A stretch of DNA of 64,000 nucleotides from Sinanaerobacter chloroacetimidivorans (GCF_018128545.1 NZ_JAGSND010000003.1:186001-250000); one strand, 5' to 3'. Positions 8,651 to 17,596 are shown, counted from the first letter of the stretch. Made by a program: numbers and translations. Notes: generated by a model from the letters alone, not told the origin.

Positions 8651-8816
8651 CTTTCACGTTTCGGGCGTAGATGGCACCCAAAAAAACAAAAGCGCAGCTG
8701 GGAATGAAGAAATAGCCATTAAAACCGTCGATAAGCCCCGCGTATAGACCATAGGCGCCTCCGCCCAGCAGAATAATTGCTGCAGCCAAATGATTATAAT
8801 TGATTTTCTTACTCAT
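8643..8816 (-). CDS. Small membrane protein of unknown function
   Basis: This is a 57-residue protein starting MSKKINYNH. CAGGAGGG lies just before the ATG at 8816, and the upstream in-frame start has no such site. Two hydrophobic segments, about residues 9-25 and 31-48, with a short glycine-rich turn suggest a two-pass membrane protein. It is convergent with glycerate kinase and divergent from the amino acid symporter. I do not recognise a family. Confidence 0.6.
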   Translation of the reverse strand: MSKKINYNHLAAAIILLGGGAYGLYAGLIDGFNGYFFIPSCAFVFLGAIYARNVKVK

Positions 8817-9046
8817 ATTTCCCTCCTGATTGCTTATATTTGATAAGTACATAGTAACATGCAACTGCTGGCTTGTTCTACCTTTTTCCGTTTAAATGGA
8901 TCCGGTTTTTTTATTGCATACAGTATTTTTCTATAAAAAAATAGTATTGGAATAAAAATACTAGCATTATATAGAAAAATTTTATATAATAATGAGACGG
9001 TGTTATTTAGCATAAGTATTATTATAAGGAGGAAAGAAAAGCACCT

Positions 9047-10453
9047 ATGGAAACATTAAATAATTTTTTTACCTGGCTTAACGGTTATCTTTGGGGACCG
9101 CCATTATTGATCTTATTGTTTGGTACGCATTTATTTATGACTGTTAGAACAGGTTTTATTCAAAAGAAAATTGGTCTGGCCATTCGCCTGTCCATTACGA
9201 AAGATGCAGACGGCAAAGGAGACGTTTCTCAGTTTGGCGCCTTGACAACCGCTTTGGCTTCTACCATCGGTACCGGTAATATCGTTGGTGTAGGTACTGC
9301 CATTGCTTTGGGAGGCCCCGGAGCCGTTCTTTGGATGTGGCTCACCGGTGTTTTCGGTATCGCAACCAAGTATGCCGAATCTTTGGTGGCTGTAAAATAC
9401 AGAGTGCAAACTTCTGACGGAACCATGCTGGGAGGCGCCATGTACGCCCTGGAAAGAGGACTGAAAATGAAATGGCTTGGCGTATTGTTTGCCTTGTTTG
9501 CAGCCCTTACTGCCTTTGGAATCGGAGCCACCGTTCAGGCCAACGCAGTTTCTAAAGTAGTTTTAAAAAATTTCGACATTCCACTATGGGTTTCCGGAGC
9601 CATTATGGCGGTTCTGGTAGCGGTAGTTATTCTAGGCGGCGTAAAGTCCATTACGAAAACCTGTGAAAAACTGGTTCCCTTTATGGCAGTCTTTTATGTC
9701 ATTGGATGTATCATTATTCTGGTTATGAACAGAAATTATATTTGGGATGCTGTAGTATTGATTTGTACAGCTGCATTTACTCCAAGTGCTGCAGGAGGCG
9801 GATTTATCGGAGCCTCCATCATGATGGCGGCGAGATTTGGAGTGGCAAGAGGCCTTTTCTCCAATGAATCCGGAATGGGATCCGCTCCTATCGTTGCTGC
9901 GGCAGCACAGACCAGAAACCCTGTAAGACAGGCGCTGGTATCGGCTACAGGAACATTCTGGGATACCGTAGTCATTTGTGCCATGACAGGTCTTGTTCTG
10001 GTGAGCACAGTGATTTCAAACCCTGCGGTAAGTGCTGACGGAGCCGGCGGTGCTGCTGACGGAGCCTTGCTTACCAGCCATGCCTTTAATCAAATTCCGG
10101 TGATTGGTCCAATCGTACTGACCTTTGGCTTGATTACCTTTGCTTTTTCCACCATATTGGGCTGGTCCTATTATGGAGAAAGAGGAGCGGAATATCTCTT
10201 CGGAAAAGCGGCTATCATTCCTTACAAAGCCATCTATGTCATTATCACTTTTATCGGAGCTGTTATGAGCTTATCTACAGTTTGGAACATTGCCGATGCA
10301 CTGAATATGCTGATGGCGATTCCGAATTTGATCTGTATTCTATTGTTGAGCGGAGTTATCGCAAAAGATACAAAGTATTATCTAACTGGCAATAATATTG
10401 ATAAGATCGATGATACCCCGATACCTTTTATTCAGAACAAGAATAAAAAATAG
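9047..10453 (+). CDS. Alanine/glycine:cation symporter, AGCS family
   Basis: The 468-residue membrane protein shows AGCS hallmarks: GALTTALASTIGTGNIVGVGTAIALGGPGA near residue 65, then FGIATKYAESLVAVKYR, GGVKSI and ARGLFSNESGMGSAPIVAAAA near 270. Family members import alanine or glycine with Na+ or H+. A strong AAGGAGG precedes the ATG. The ~230-bp upstream gap is AT-rich with TATAAT-like elements but no clearly spaced promoter. The glycine riboswitch is downstream of this gene, not upstream, so the switch controls trxB rather than this transporter. Glycine as substrate is an inference from that neighbour. Confidence 0.93.
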   Translation: METLNNFFTWLNGYLWGPPLLILLFGTHLFMTVRTGFIQKKIGLAIRLSITKDADGKGDVSQFGALTTALASTIGTGNIVGVGTAIALGGPGAVLWMWLTGVFGIATKYAESLVAVKYRVQTSDGTMLGGAMYALERGLKMKWLGVLFALFAALTAFGIGATVQANAVSKVVLKNFDIPLWVSGAIMAVLVAVVILGGVKSITKTCEKLVPFMAVFYVIGCIIILVMNRNYIWDAVVLICTAAFTPSAAGGGFIGASIMMAARFGVARGLFSNESGMGSAPIVAAAAQTRNPVRQALVSATGTFWDTVVICAMTGLVLVSTVISNPAVSADGAGGAADGALLTSHAFNQIPVIGPIVLTFGLITFAFSTILGWSYYGERGAEYLFGKAAIIPYKAIYVIITFIGAVMSLSTVWNIADALNMLMAIPNLICILLLSGVIAKDTKYYLTGNNIDKIDDTPIPFIQNKNKK

Positions 10454-10483
10454 TTGAATCTATCAATAAATTACTGATATAAT
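10454..10483 (+). promoter_or_regulatory. Candidate sigma-A promoter for the riboswitch-trxB transcript
   Basis: TTGAAT at 10454-10459 and TATAAT at 10478-10483 are separated by 18 nt. A second TATAAT at 10497 lacks a good -35. Transcription from either would begin just ahead of the riboswitch. Confidence 0.5.
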
Positions 10484-10531
10484 TTAAAAAATGCGTTATA
10501 ATAGAAAATATTAATAGAACTGGTTGATGTC

Positions 10532-10698
10532 TGCGGGAGAGATTGCATCGTGCAACACCGAAGGAATAAGCATGTATTAGGCCATAATTCATGTGATGAT
10601 CTCAGGTAAAGGGGACCGTAGGCGGACAGAACTCTGGAAAGCGTAAGCACCGAAGGGGCAACTCCCAATGGGAAGAATCTCTCAGGTTAATAACAGAG
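10532..10698 (+). promoter_or_regulatory. Tandem glycine riboswitch (two aptamers)
   Basis: Two copies of the glycine aptamer core are visible. The first has GGGAGAGA (10534), CACCGAAGG (10557) and ATCTCAGGTAAAGGGGACC (10599). The second has ACTCTGGAAAGCGTAAGCACCGAAGGGGCAA (split across 10631-10661) and TCTCTCAGGTTAATAACAGAG (10679-10698). The linker and the P1 pairing of the second aptamer (CTCTG with CAGAG) are as expected for gcvT-type riboswitches. Its 3' strand overlaps the base of a terminator hairpin, which suits a switch in which glycine binding prevents termination and turns trxB on. The direction of control is inferred. Confidence 0.95.
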
Positions 10699-10728
10699 CA
10701 GAAGGCGTTTGCTTTCTGTTCTTTTTAT
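10698..10728 (+). terminator. Riboswitch expression-platform terminator
   Basis: The stem gcagaaggc/gctttctgt with a four-base loop is followed by a T-rich run. It begins inside the last bases of the second aptamer P1, so aptamer folding and terminator formation compete. Confidence 0.8.
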
Positions 10729-10757
10729 TTTTGTCGAAAGGTTGATTGGAGGAAGAG

Positions 10758-11702
10758 ATGAAAGTTTATGATTTGATTATTATCGGAGCAGGCCCTGCCG
10801 GATTATCTGCAGGTATCTATGCCGGCAGAGCCATGCTGGATACTGTGATTCTGGAAAAGGGTCAGGATGGAGGTCAAATCCTCCAAACTGCAGAGATTGA
10901 TAATTACCCGGGTTCCGGTCCGGAAGAAAGCGGCGCGACACTGATAGACCGTATGGCGGCTCAGGTAAAGAAGTTCGGGGTAGAAAAGATTTATGATGAC
11001 GTGACGGCGGTTTCTTTAGACGGAGATATTAAGGAAATTATCTGTCAGCGGGAAACCTACCGGGCAAAGACCGTAATTATTGCCGGAGGGGCATCAGCGA
11101 AACCCATCGGCTGTATCGGCGAGGACAAATTTATCGGGAGAGGTATTTCCCACTGCGCAACCTGCGACGGACCGTTCTTCAGAAATCTGGAAGTATTTGT
11201 AATCGGCGGCGGAGATGCGGCACTTGAAGAAGCTATGTTTCTGACCAAATTTGCGAAGAAAGTTACCGTGGTTCATAGAAGACGAATTTTAAGAGCAGCC
11301 AAATCCGTTCAGGAGAAAACTTTTAAAAATGATAAAATCAGCTTCCTTTATCATACCGTAGTGAAAGAAATTAAGGGAGAGGATCTTATTGAATCCATGA
11401 TCCTTGAAAATGTAAAAGATGGAAGCATTACGGAAATCAAGGCAGACCCCAATGACGGAACCTTTGGCGTTTTCGTCTTTATCGGATATGATCCAAGTAC
11501 ACAGCTCTATCAGGGAAAGCTTACCCTGAATGAAAAAGGCTACATTATTACGGATGAAAATATGAAGACAAACCTGTCGGGTGTCTATGCTGCCGGTGAT
11601 ATCAGGGAGAAGAGTCTAAGACAGGTGGTCACCGCAGCCGCTGACGGAGCTATAGCCGCAGTCCAGGCAGGCAAATATATTGAAGAATTAGAGAGTAAGT
11701 AA
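10758..11702 (+). CDS. trxB: Thioredoxin reductase (NAD(P)H-dependent, FAD)
   Basis: The 314-residue protein has an N-terminal FAD dinucleotide site, DLIIIGAGPAGLSAGIYAGRA, the redox-active disulfide in HCATCDGPFF, a second Rossmann motif VIGGGDAALEEAMFL, and the C-terminal FAD motif GVYAAGDIREK. It reduces thioredoxin in the cytoplasm. I start at the ATG at 10758 because GGAGGAAG is just before it. It is the only gene directly behind the tandem glycine riboswitch. In clostridial glycine-reductase operons trxB sits with trxA and the grd genes, and those genes are absent here. Confidence 0.93.
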   Translation: MKVYDLIIIGAGPAGLSAGIYAGRAMLDTVILEKGQDGGQILQTAEIDNYPGSGPEESGATLIDRMAAQVKKFGVEKIYDDVTAVSLDGDIKEIICQRETYRAKTVIIAGGASAKPIGCIGEDKFIGRGISHCATCDGPFFRNLEVFVIGGGDAALEEAMFLTKFAKKVTVVHRRRILRAAKSVQEKTFKNDKISFLYHTVVKEIKGEDLIESMILENVKDGSITEIKADPNDGTFGVFVFIGYDPSTQLYQGKLTLNEKGYIITDENMKTNLSGVYAAGDIREKSLRQVVTAAADGAIAAVQAGKYIEELESK

Positions 11703-11728
11703 GGATATCGAAGAAAGGGGACGATATT

Positions 11729-12025
11729 ATGGATTTTAAACAAATAGAAGCTTTTGTTACCGTGGTGGATTATAAAAGTTTTTCAAAAGCAGCAGACGCC
11801 TGCTTTCTGACACAGCCTACCATCAGCGCAAGAATCTCAACGCTGGAAAAGGAGCTGGGGGTAAGGCTCATAGACAGAAATGGCAGGGAAGCATTCCTTA
11901 CCGATTATGGCAAAGTATTTTATAAATATGCTGCTGAAATGCTGGATACGAGGGACAGAGCCACAGGTTCCATACAGGATCTTTCAAAGGAGATCAAAGG
12001 AATGGTGGATATACAAATCGCCTGA
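11729..12025 (+). pseudogene. LysR-family regulator, truncated after the DNA-binding domain
   Basis: The 98 residues hold a complete LysR winged-helix domain (MDFKQIEAFVTVVDYKSFSKAADACFLTQPTISARISTLEKELG, then the wing with LIDRNGREAFLTDYG) and the linker helix. The frame then stops at DIQIA, exactly where the effector-binding domain of ~200 residues should begin. No frame downstream restores it, and a strong terminator starts ten bases later. The sensing domain has therefore been lost, and the gene is probably a remnant. If the fragment is still made, it could bind DNA without effector control. GAAAGGGGACG precedes the ATG. Confidence 0.8.
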
Positions 12026-12035
12026 CGGGACAGAA

Positions 12036-12079
12036 GCTAGTTATAAAACAGAAATTTACTGTTTTATGACTAGCTTTTT
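12036..12079 (+). terminator. Strong intrinsic terminator after the lysR fragment
   Basis: A 16-bp stem (12036-12051 with 12059-12074, one mismatch) has a seven-base loop and is followed by TTTTT. It ends the trxB transcript. Confidence 0.9.
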
Positions 12080-12105
12080 CTAACTGACTACCGGTAAAAA
12101 AATGA

Positions 12106-12134
12106 TTGTCAGTCTTGTCCTTACCGCATATAAT
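12106..12134 (+). promoter_or_regulatory. Sigma-A promoter for the FAD-dependent dehydrogenase
   Basis: TTGTCA (12106) and TATAAT (12129) are separated by 17 nt. The early transcript would contain a CTGTGA/TCACAG stem around 12141-12162. Confidence 0.65.
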
Positions 12135-12196
12135 ATCTCTGTGAGCTTTTTGCTTCACAGTTTGGGCGAACTAAGATTAGAAAGTGGAGTATGAAA

Positions 12197-13576
12197 ATGA
12201 AAAAATACGATATTATCATTGTTGGGGCCGGAGCCAGCGGCGTATTTATGTCCTACGAGCTGACGAAGATTCCAAACAATGCAAAAGTTCTAATGATAGA
12301 CAAAGGGGCTGGGCTTGAAAAAAGGATATGCCCTATTAAAAGCGGAAAGGTTACAAACTGTATTCGCTGCGTGCCATGTCACATTATGAATGGTTACGGC
12401 GGTGCCGGAACGCTTTCCGACGGTAAATACAATATCACAACGCAATTTGGCGGTGATCTTCACAACTATGTAGGTACGGAAGAAGCATTGGACTTAATGG
12501 AGTATGTAGACCAGGTATTATGCAGCATGGGAGGGGAAGATGCAAAGCTTTACTCTACAGGCAATTCCGACCTGAAAACCCTTGCCTTAAGAAATAATCT
12601 TCATCTTCTTGATGCGAAGGTACGTCATCTGGGTACAGACAGAAATGTAAAGATTCTGGAGAGAATCTTTGATTATACAAAAAATAGAATCGAGACACAA
12701 TTCAATACCTTGGTAGTAGATGTAGAAAAGCTGGACGAAGGCTTCCGCATTATTACGGATAAAGGGGAAGAGTTTGAGTGCAGGGATCTGGTTTTGGCTA
12801 CCGGCCGTTCCGGTTCCAAATGGATTTCAGATATCTGTGATAAATTCCACATAGACCTGAAAAAAAACCGGGTTGATATCGGCGTAAGAGTAGAACTTCC
12901 GGCTGAGATTTTTAAACATATTACCGATGATGTATACGAAAGTAAAATTGTTTATAAAACAAATAAATATAACGATATGGTAAGAACTTTCTGCATGAAC
13001 CCTTATGGAGAGGTCGTTGCGGAAAACACCAACGGGATCGTTACGGTAAACGGCCATAGTTATGCCGACCCAAGCCTGAGAACGGAAAACACGAATTTTG
13101 CCTTGCTGGTTTCCAACCAGTTTACGGAACCTTTTAAAGACAGCAACGAGTATGGTGAATCCATTGCCAGACTGAGCAACATGCTTGGCGGCGGCGTACT
13201 TCTGCAGCGGTTCGGCGACCTGGTAAAGGGAAGAAGAAGCAGTGCAAGAAGAATGGAGAAGTGTTTTACCAGACCGACACTGAAGGCTGTTCCGGGAGAT
13301 CTGAGTCTGGTGATTCCAAAAAGGCAGCTGGATAATATTATCGAGATGATCTATGCCCTGGATAAAATTGCTCCCGGTACCGCAAATGAGGATACGCTCT
13401 TATACGGTGTAGAAGTTAAATTCTATAACTCAAAGGTGCAGGTAGACCAGAATCTTGAGACCAAGGTGAAAGGCTTATATGCACTGGGAGACGGTTCCGG
13501 CGTGACACACTCTCTGTCTCAGGCATCTGCCAGCGGAGTATTGGCAGCACGCACGCTGATAGAAAAGTACAAATAA
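12197..13576 (+). CDS. FAD-dependent dehydrogenase/oxidoreductase
   Basis: The 459-residue flavoprotein has an N-terminal Rossmann FAD site (DIIIVGAGASGVFMSYEL) and a later GLYALGDGSGVTHSLSQASASG segment that closes over the flavin. A cysteine-rich stretch, CPIKSGKVTNCIRCVPC, near residues 47-63 is followed by GYGGAGTLSDGK. This layout matches the poorly characterised family of FAD-dependent dehydrogenases related to HI0933/GidA-like flavoproteins. I prefer the ATG at 12197 over 12191 because GTGGAG is directly against the earlier one. It has its own promoter and a strong terminator, so it appears monocistronic. Substrate unknown. Confidence 0.85.
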   Translation: MKKYDIIIVGAGASGVFMSYELTKIPNNAKVLMIDKGAGLEKRICPIKSGKVTNCIRCVPCHIMNGYGGAGTLSDGKYNITTQFGGDLHNYVGTEEALDLMEYVDQVLCSMGGEDAKLYSTGNSDLKTLALRNNLHLLDAKVRHLGTDRNVKILERIFDYTKNRIETQFNTLVVDVEKLDEGFRIITDKGEEFECRDLVLATGRSGSKWISDICDKFHIDLKKNRVDIGVRVELPAEIFKHITDDVYESKIVYKTNKYNDMVRTFCMNPYGEVVAENTNGIVTVNGHSYADPSLRTENTNFALLVSNQFTEPFKDSNEYGESIARLSNMLGGGVLLQRFGDLVKGRRSSARRMEKCFTRPTLKAVPGDLSLVIPKRQLDNIIEMIYALDKIAPGTANEDTLLYGVEVKFYNSKVQVDQNLETKVKGLYALGDGSGVTHSLSQASASGVLAARTLIEKYK

Positions 13577-13656
13577 CCGGATAGGAATATTCCCCGGAAT
13601 GCTTACCGGACTATCCCAAGCAAATTTGCATATGAAAATACCATGGATGCTTGAAG

Positions 13657-13698
13657 TGCACCCCAAATGTTAGACGCATTTGGAGGTGCATTTTTTTT
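13657..13698. terminator. Intrinsic terminator between convergent genes
   Basis: The arms tgcaccccaaatg and catttggaggtgca pair with one bulge and are followed by eight T. On the plus strand it ends the flavoprotein transcript and reaches the stop codon of the convergent reductase gene. Confidence 0.85.
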
Positions 13699-14287
13699 AC
13701 TTGGCTGAAAAGAGGTCAGCGAGATGGCCTGCAAACAGCTTGGTTTGTTCAATTTTCTGATCATTTATAAATGGGGTATGGTAGCCTTCATCCCGTATTG
13801 CCAGCATACCGATATAATTCAAATTAGAATGTTTGCAATACCTGATGATCCCTTGCTCAAACAAGTCGGCGCCTTTTTCTACTCTGTATCCGCAGGTTGA
13901 AATAATGGCACATTTTTTATTCTCCCACAGGCATTCTTTCTTTTCAATATTCCCGTAGTATTTATTCATTCCGTAAACTAAACGGTCAAGCACAGCTTTC
14001 ATCGGCGGTGTGCAGTACCAGGAATAAATCGGGGTTGCAAGAATGAAGATATCTGCTTCTATTATTGAATGAAATATAAATTGCATATCATCCTTCTGAG
14101 GACAACCGAAAGAGCCCGAAACATCCTGGCATTTTCTGCAGGCGACGCATGGATGGATCGTTTTCGTATATAAATTGATGATATTTATTTCAGCATCGTG
14201 CTTTTTCAGCTCGTTTGCAAACGGCTCCACCAATGAAGCCGTGTTGCCGTTCAGTCTTGGACTTCCCATCAGGATACAAACCTTCAT
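13697..14287 (-). CDS. Flavodoxin-fold NAD(P)H-dependent FMN reductase (iron-sulfur flavoprotein-like)
   Basis: The 196-residue protein begins MKVCILMGSPRLNGNTASL, the phosphate-binding loop of the NADPH-dependent FMN reductase family. The cysteine-rich CVACRKCQ...FGC around residues 48-61 resembles the compact cysteine motif of iron-sulfur flavoproteins. ATPIYSWYCTPPMKAVLDRL is the second FMN-contact loop. ACAGGAGGT precedes the ATG at 14287; an upstream in-frame extension lacks this. A role in anaerobic reduction of quinones, nitro compounds or an electron-transfer partner is inferred from the family only. Confidence 0.85.
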   Translation of the reverse strand: MKVCILMGSPRLNGNTASLVEPFANELKKHDAEINIINLYTKTIHPCVACRKCQDVSGSFGCPQKDDMQFIFHSIIEADIFILATPIYSWYCTPPMKAVLDRLVYGMNKYYGNIEKKECLWENKKCAIISTCGYRVEKGADLFEQGIIRYCKHSNLNYIGMLAIRDEGYHTPFINDQKIEQTKLFAGHLADLFSAK

Positions 14288-14482
14288 ACAGACCTCCTGT
14301 AATATATTTATATTTCTAGACTTTACACCGTTAATTGTAAGGGTTTTGCAGGAAAGAATCAATAATTTCTTTCTTATGATGCTGGACGAACCCAGCATCC
14401 AGGTGTTAAAATATGATCAGTGACAGGTACATACAACCTCTTTGTAATAAGAAATATTTCATGTAAGGAGATCACTCAATCG

Positions 14483-14914
14483 ATGAAACGAGGCATTATC
14501 ATTCTGCTTTTAATTCTTGTTGCTGTTGTCATTACTTTCTATCCAAGAAGTTTTCATCAGGTAATGGGAATAAAAGAGGATTCATCTATACAGGCTTCTG
14601 CAATTGAGCAAAAGGAATTTAGAATCAGTCCAGGTACAACAGTTACAATTGAAGATGGGGAGAATTCAAAAAAAATATTGGATTTTTTTAAGTCTTATCA
14701 ATACAGGAGGGCTTACATCAGCTATAAGGAGCTGGATGGTATTCCGGAAAGTTTTTCTGTTACTTTTGCCGATGATGACGGAGATGGACTCAGGATTGTT
14801 ACGGCCGGTGACGAGTATGCCACATTCTTTCATAACGGGAGCAGTGAAACCGTGAAGGTCTTTGGCGACAAGTTTGATTTATCGATATTAAGAAAATTAT
14901 CGGCTCAGGATTAG
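14483..14914 (+). CDS. Membrane-anchored extracytoplasmic protein, function unknown
   Basis: The 143-residue protein starts MKRGIIILLLILVAVVITF, one N-terminal membrane anchor or uncleaved signal. A soluble domain of mixed strands and helices follows, with an acidic FADDDGDG turn. The start is set by AAGGAGA 12 bases before the ATG at 14483; an earlier in-frame ATG at 14420 has no site. A GC-rich stem (around 14376-14398) lies in the gap before it. I do not recognise the family. Confidence 0.65.
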   Translation: MKRGIIILLLILVAVVITFYPRSFHQVMGIKEDSSIQASAIEQKEFRISPGTTVTIEDGENSKKILDFFKSYQYRRAYISYKELDGIPESFSVTFADDDGDGLRIVTAGDEYATFFHNGSSETVKVFGDKFDLSILRKLSAQD

Positions 14915-14933
14915 AATTTGAAATGATTCTGTT

Positions 14934-16685
14934 TTATTTATCATAGTAAATATCGCTGAATTCAATGGATACGGCTTGATCGATACGATTATTATCACCT
15001 TGAGCGGTCTGATGGTTTTGCTGAACTTTATCATGGTCAAGAATTTTTATGATAGGAAGAAAAACAGTAAAAGTACTGCCGGTCCCTTCTTTACTTTCTA
15101 AAATAAGCTCACCTTCCAATACCTCCACGATCTGTTTCACCAGATGCAAGCCTAAGCCTGTTCCTTCCGCTTTTCGGGATAAGCTGCTGTCTACTTGCCC
15201 AAACCGTTCAAAAATAACCTGCTGCATATCTTTTGGGATTCCGATTCCTGCATCCCTAACGCTTACACAGATCATGTTTTTCTTGTTTCTCTTTTTAACG
15301 GCCAGGATTACTGTTATTTTTTTACCTTTCGGTGTAAATTTCAATGCATTGGATAAGAGATTCAGTAAAATCCGTTCGTACTTTTCTTCATCAAGCAGCA
15401 CCAGCTTTTCAGGTATCTTCGAACAAAATCTCAGATCAACCTTCTTTTGTCTTGAAAATAACTCAACAGACTTTACGATTTGCCGTGTCACATAGACGAT
15501 GTCAACTATGCTGTAATTCAGCTTTGTAAGACCCGAGCTGATGCGAATGTTATCGAGTAAATTGTTTACTAACCGCAGCTGACGATTGGTATTCTGCTTT
15601 ATCGTGTTGAGATATTTTGCAATTTTTTCGGATACTTCGTCACTGTATAATAAATCAATTGCCTGCAGCGCACTGTTGATGACGGCCATGGGTGTCCGAA
15701 ACTCATGGGTGATAAGGTACAGAAATTCATCCTTTAATTTCATAGAGGATTCCAGGGCTTCGTTTTTCTCTTTTTCAATTTTTAGTAATTGATCCTGCTG
15801 TTCTGCATATTTTTCGTAGATTTGGATATTTTCCGTGATATCTCTCAAGCTTAATACGCCCTTCTCGAAATTTCCATCCTGATCGAGTATGGGGGTACCG
15901 CTGGCATGAATATATTTGATTTTGCCTCCCTCATCTAAACGGAATACTTTGTTCTTAAACGCTTCTTTGCGCTTGATACAAGATAAAGGATATTCTTCCA
16001 GGGGCAGGGGTCTTTTTTCTGCATCTAAAAATTTATAGTTTTGATCCCTGGCACCTGCTTCGACACCATGGGGAAACAGGTGCCTCCTGGCTTCGTTATT
16101 TACGATAACCTGATCATTTTGATCAAATAAACAAATTGCATCGGAAATATTCTCGAATATTGCTTCCAGCTGTTTTTTCTGCTCCTTGATCAAATTATCA
16201 TTTTCAATTGCCTCTGTGATATCCCGGGCACATATCACGGCCATTAATACCTGATGGTTTTCGTCATATACAGGGTTTCCGCTCATACTGTAATAAAGTG
16301 TTTTATCCGGTCTTACCGCTTTGATTCTTTCATTCTTGATGACTTCACCCTTCAGGACTCTGGAGCCGATCATTTCATCGACAGTCAGCTGCTTCTCCTG
16401 CATATTATAGTATTTAGTATGTACAAAACCATCTCCGTTAAATTTTATCGTTTCCGGCCTATAAAAGAAGTCCTTGCCCGCCTGGTTTAAAAAATAGAAT
16501 TTATTATATTTGGATAGTATAATCAGGCCGTCTGATATACTTGCCACAATCCTTTTTAATCCTTGAATCTGCTGGTTAATTGCCTGAACATCTTTTAGTT
16601 TCTGTCTGATGACCGGATCTGCCGTATTCCCGATTTTGTCTGCACTAGTTTTGTTTTTTATTACATTGAAATCTGAATTCTTCAA
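14934..16685 (-). CDS. PAS-domain sensor histidine kinase
   Basis: The 583-residue protein has two PAS domains, about residues 40-160 and 165-285, each closing with a PAC-type CARDITEAI or LSLRDITENI strand, then a coiled coil. The dimerisation domain has its phosphorylation site at His327 (LITHEFRTPMAVIN). The ATPase domain carries NLLSNALKFTPKG, DAGIGIPKDMQ and GTGLGLHLVKQIVE. No membrane segment is visible, so it is probably a cytoplasmic kinase that senses a small ligand or redox state. Translation probably begins at the TTG at 16685 behind AGAGGTGAC. No response regulator gene is adjacent, so it is an orphan kinase. Confidence 0.92.
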   Translation of the reverse strand: MKNSDFNVIKNKTSADKIGNTADPVIRQKLKDVQAINQQIQGLKRIVASISDGLIILSKYNKFYFLNQAGKDFFYRPETIKFNGDGFVHTKYYNMQEKQLTVDEMIGSRVLKGEVIKNERIKAVRPDKTLYYSMSGNPVYDENHQVLMAVICARDITEAIENDNLIKEQKKQLEAIFENISDAICLFDQNDQVIVNNEARRHLFPHGVEAGARDQNYKFLDAEKRPLPLEEYPLSCIKRKEAFKNKVFRLDEGGKIKYIHASGTPILDQDGNFEKGVLSLRDITENIQIYEKYAEQQDQLLKIEKEKNEALESSMKLKDEFLYLITHEFRTPMAVINSALQAIDLLYSDEVSEKIAKYLNTIKQNTNRQLRLVNNLLDNIRISSGLTKLNYSIVDIVYVTRQIVKSVELFSRQKKVDLRFCSKIPEKLVLLDEEKYERILLNLLSNALKFTPKGKKITVILAVKKRNKKNMICVSVRDAGIGIPKDMQQVIFERFGQVDSSLSRKAEGTGLGLHLVKQIVEVLEGELILESKEGTGSTFTVFLPIIKILDHDKVQQNHQTAQGDNNRIDQAVSIEFSDIYYDK

Positions 16686-16827
16686 TTTATGTCACCTCTG
16701 ATAAATATCTGCTAAATTTCTAGTTCCTTATAAACAAAAAAAGGAGTTTCAAAAAACTCCCCCTGATTTTATATCTACCGCCTATAAAAATAGCTTACCT
16801 CTGCTGGCTATAATTGTCAATTATGAT

Positions 16828-16890
16828 CTTATGAAATGTGATGAACTTATGAAAATGATCTTATGAAAGAACTGTTGAAATCTTATGAAA
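16828..16890 (+). repeat. Four direct copies of CTTATGAAA in an intergenic region
   Basis: The nonamer CTTATGAAA begins at 16828, 16846, 16860 and 16882. The 315-bp gap between the kinase and the next gene also has a small hairpin (ggagttt...aaactcc) near 16742-16760. The repeats could be a regulator-binding array, or a simple expansion. Confidence 0.5.
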
Positions 16891-17000
16891 GAGCTGATAA
16901 CAATATACCATGGCGGAGCTGTGAAACCACGGCTTAAAGCGGTTAACAAATATGTAAAGAAACACATATTATAAATAATAAAACATGAAGGAGCATCAAG

Positions 17001-17573
17001 ATGAGCGGTAAATGCCAGGAAATAAGCGAATATCTCACTTATGGACAAATGAATTTAATCAATGATTTCAGATATAACGTGCTTCAGTTAGCCATGTGGA
17101 CGCGGGCCTATATAAACGCAGTGGCTTCCGGCTTTGGTAGTGTCGAGGGCAACACAAAAAAATTGCATACGGTACCGGTACTTTTCTATAATTCTTTGAG
17201 GCCTTATATGGGGGACATCATTGCAGAAGAATTTCAAAACCTGATGTTTCAAAATATTTTACTGTTTACGAAAATAGTGGATGCATTAAACAGCGGTGAC
17301 AACGAGGCAGTAGACAGGAATCTTTCCGAACTGTATCAAAAAGTAGAAGAGATGGCCAATTTCTTAGCCGAAAGGAACTTATACTGGGACAGAGAACAAT
17401 GGAGCTATTTAATTTCCCGTTACATAGGAATGTTGATCGATGAGGCTGTTGCAATATTTTCCGGAGATTACGAAAGAGGAATCGATATTTATGACAGATT
17501 ACAATACCACGCTTTAGTTATGGCAGATTACATGTCAAGAGGCGTTATTTCAAGCATCAATGCAAGAGGGTAA
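17001..17573 (+). CDS. Helical protein of unknown function
   Basis: The 190-residue, mostly helical protein has no membrane segment and no signal peptide. A tract around residues 55-75, HTVPVLFYNSLRPYMGDIIA, followed by paired helices with LFTKIVDALNSGDNEAVDRNLSELYQKVEEMANFLAERN, gives it the look of a small metal- or ligand-binding four-helix bundle. I cannot assign a family. AAGGAG sits eight bases before the ATG. The stop codon is embedded in its own terminator. It is directly upstream of the tRNA-Leu gene where the defence island is inserted, on the chromosomal side. Confidence 0.75.
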   Translation: MSGKCQEISEYLTYGQMNLINDFRYNVLQLAMWTRAYINAVASGFGSVEGNTKKLHTVPVLFYNSLRPYMGDIIAEEFQNLMFQNILLFTKIVDALNSGDNEAVDRNLSELYQKVEEMANFLAERNLYWDREQWSYLISRYIGMLIDEAVAIFSGDYERGIDIYDRLQYHALVMADYMSRGVISSINARG

Positions 17574-17596
17574 GGCATCAGCTTTACCTTTTTTTT
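17569..17596 (+). terminator. Intrinsic terminator overlapping a stop codon
   Basis: The stem ggtaaggc/gctttacc with an ATCA loop and eight T includes the TAA of the preceding gene. Confidence 0.9.
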
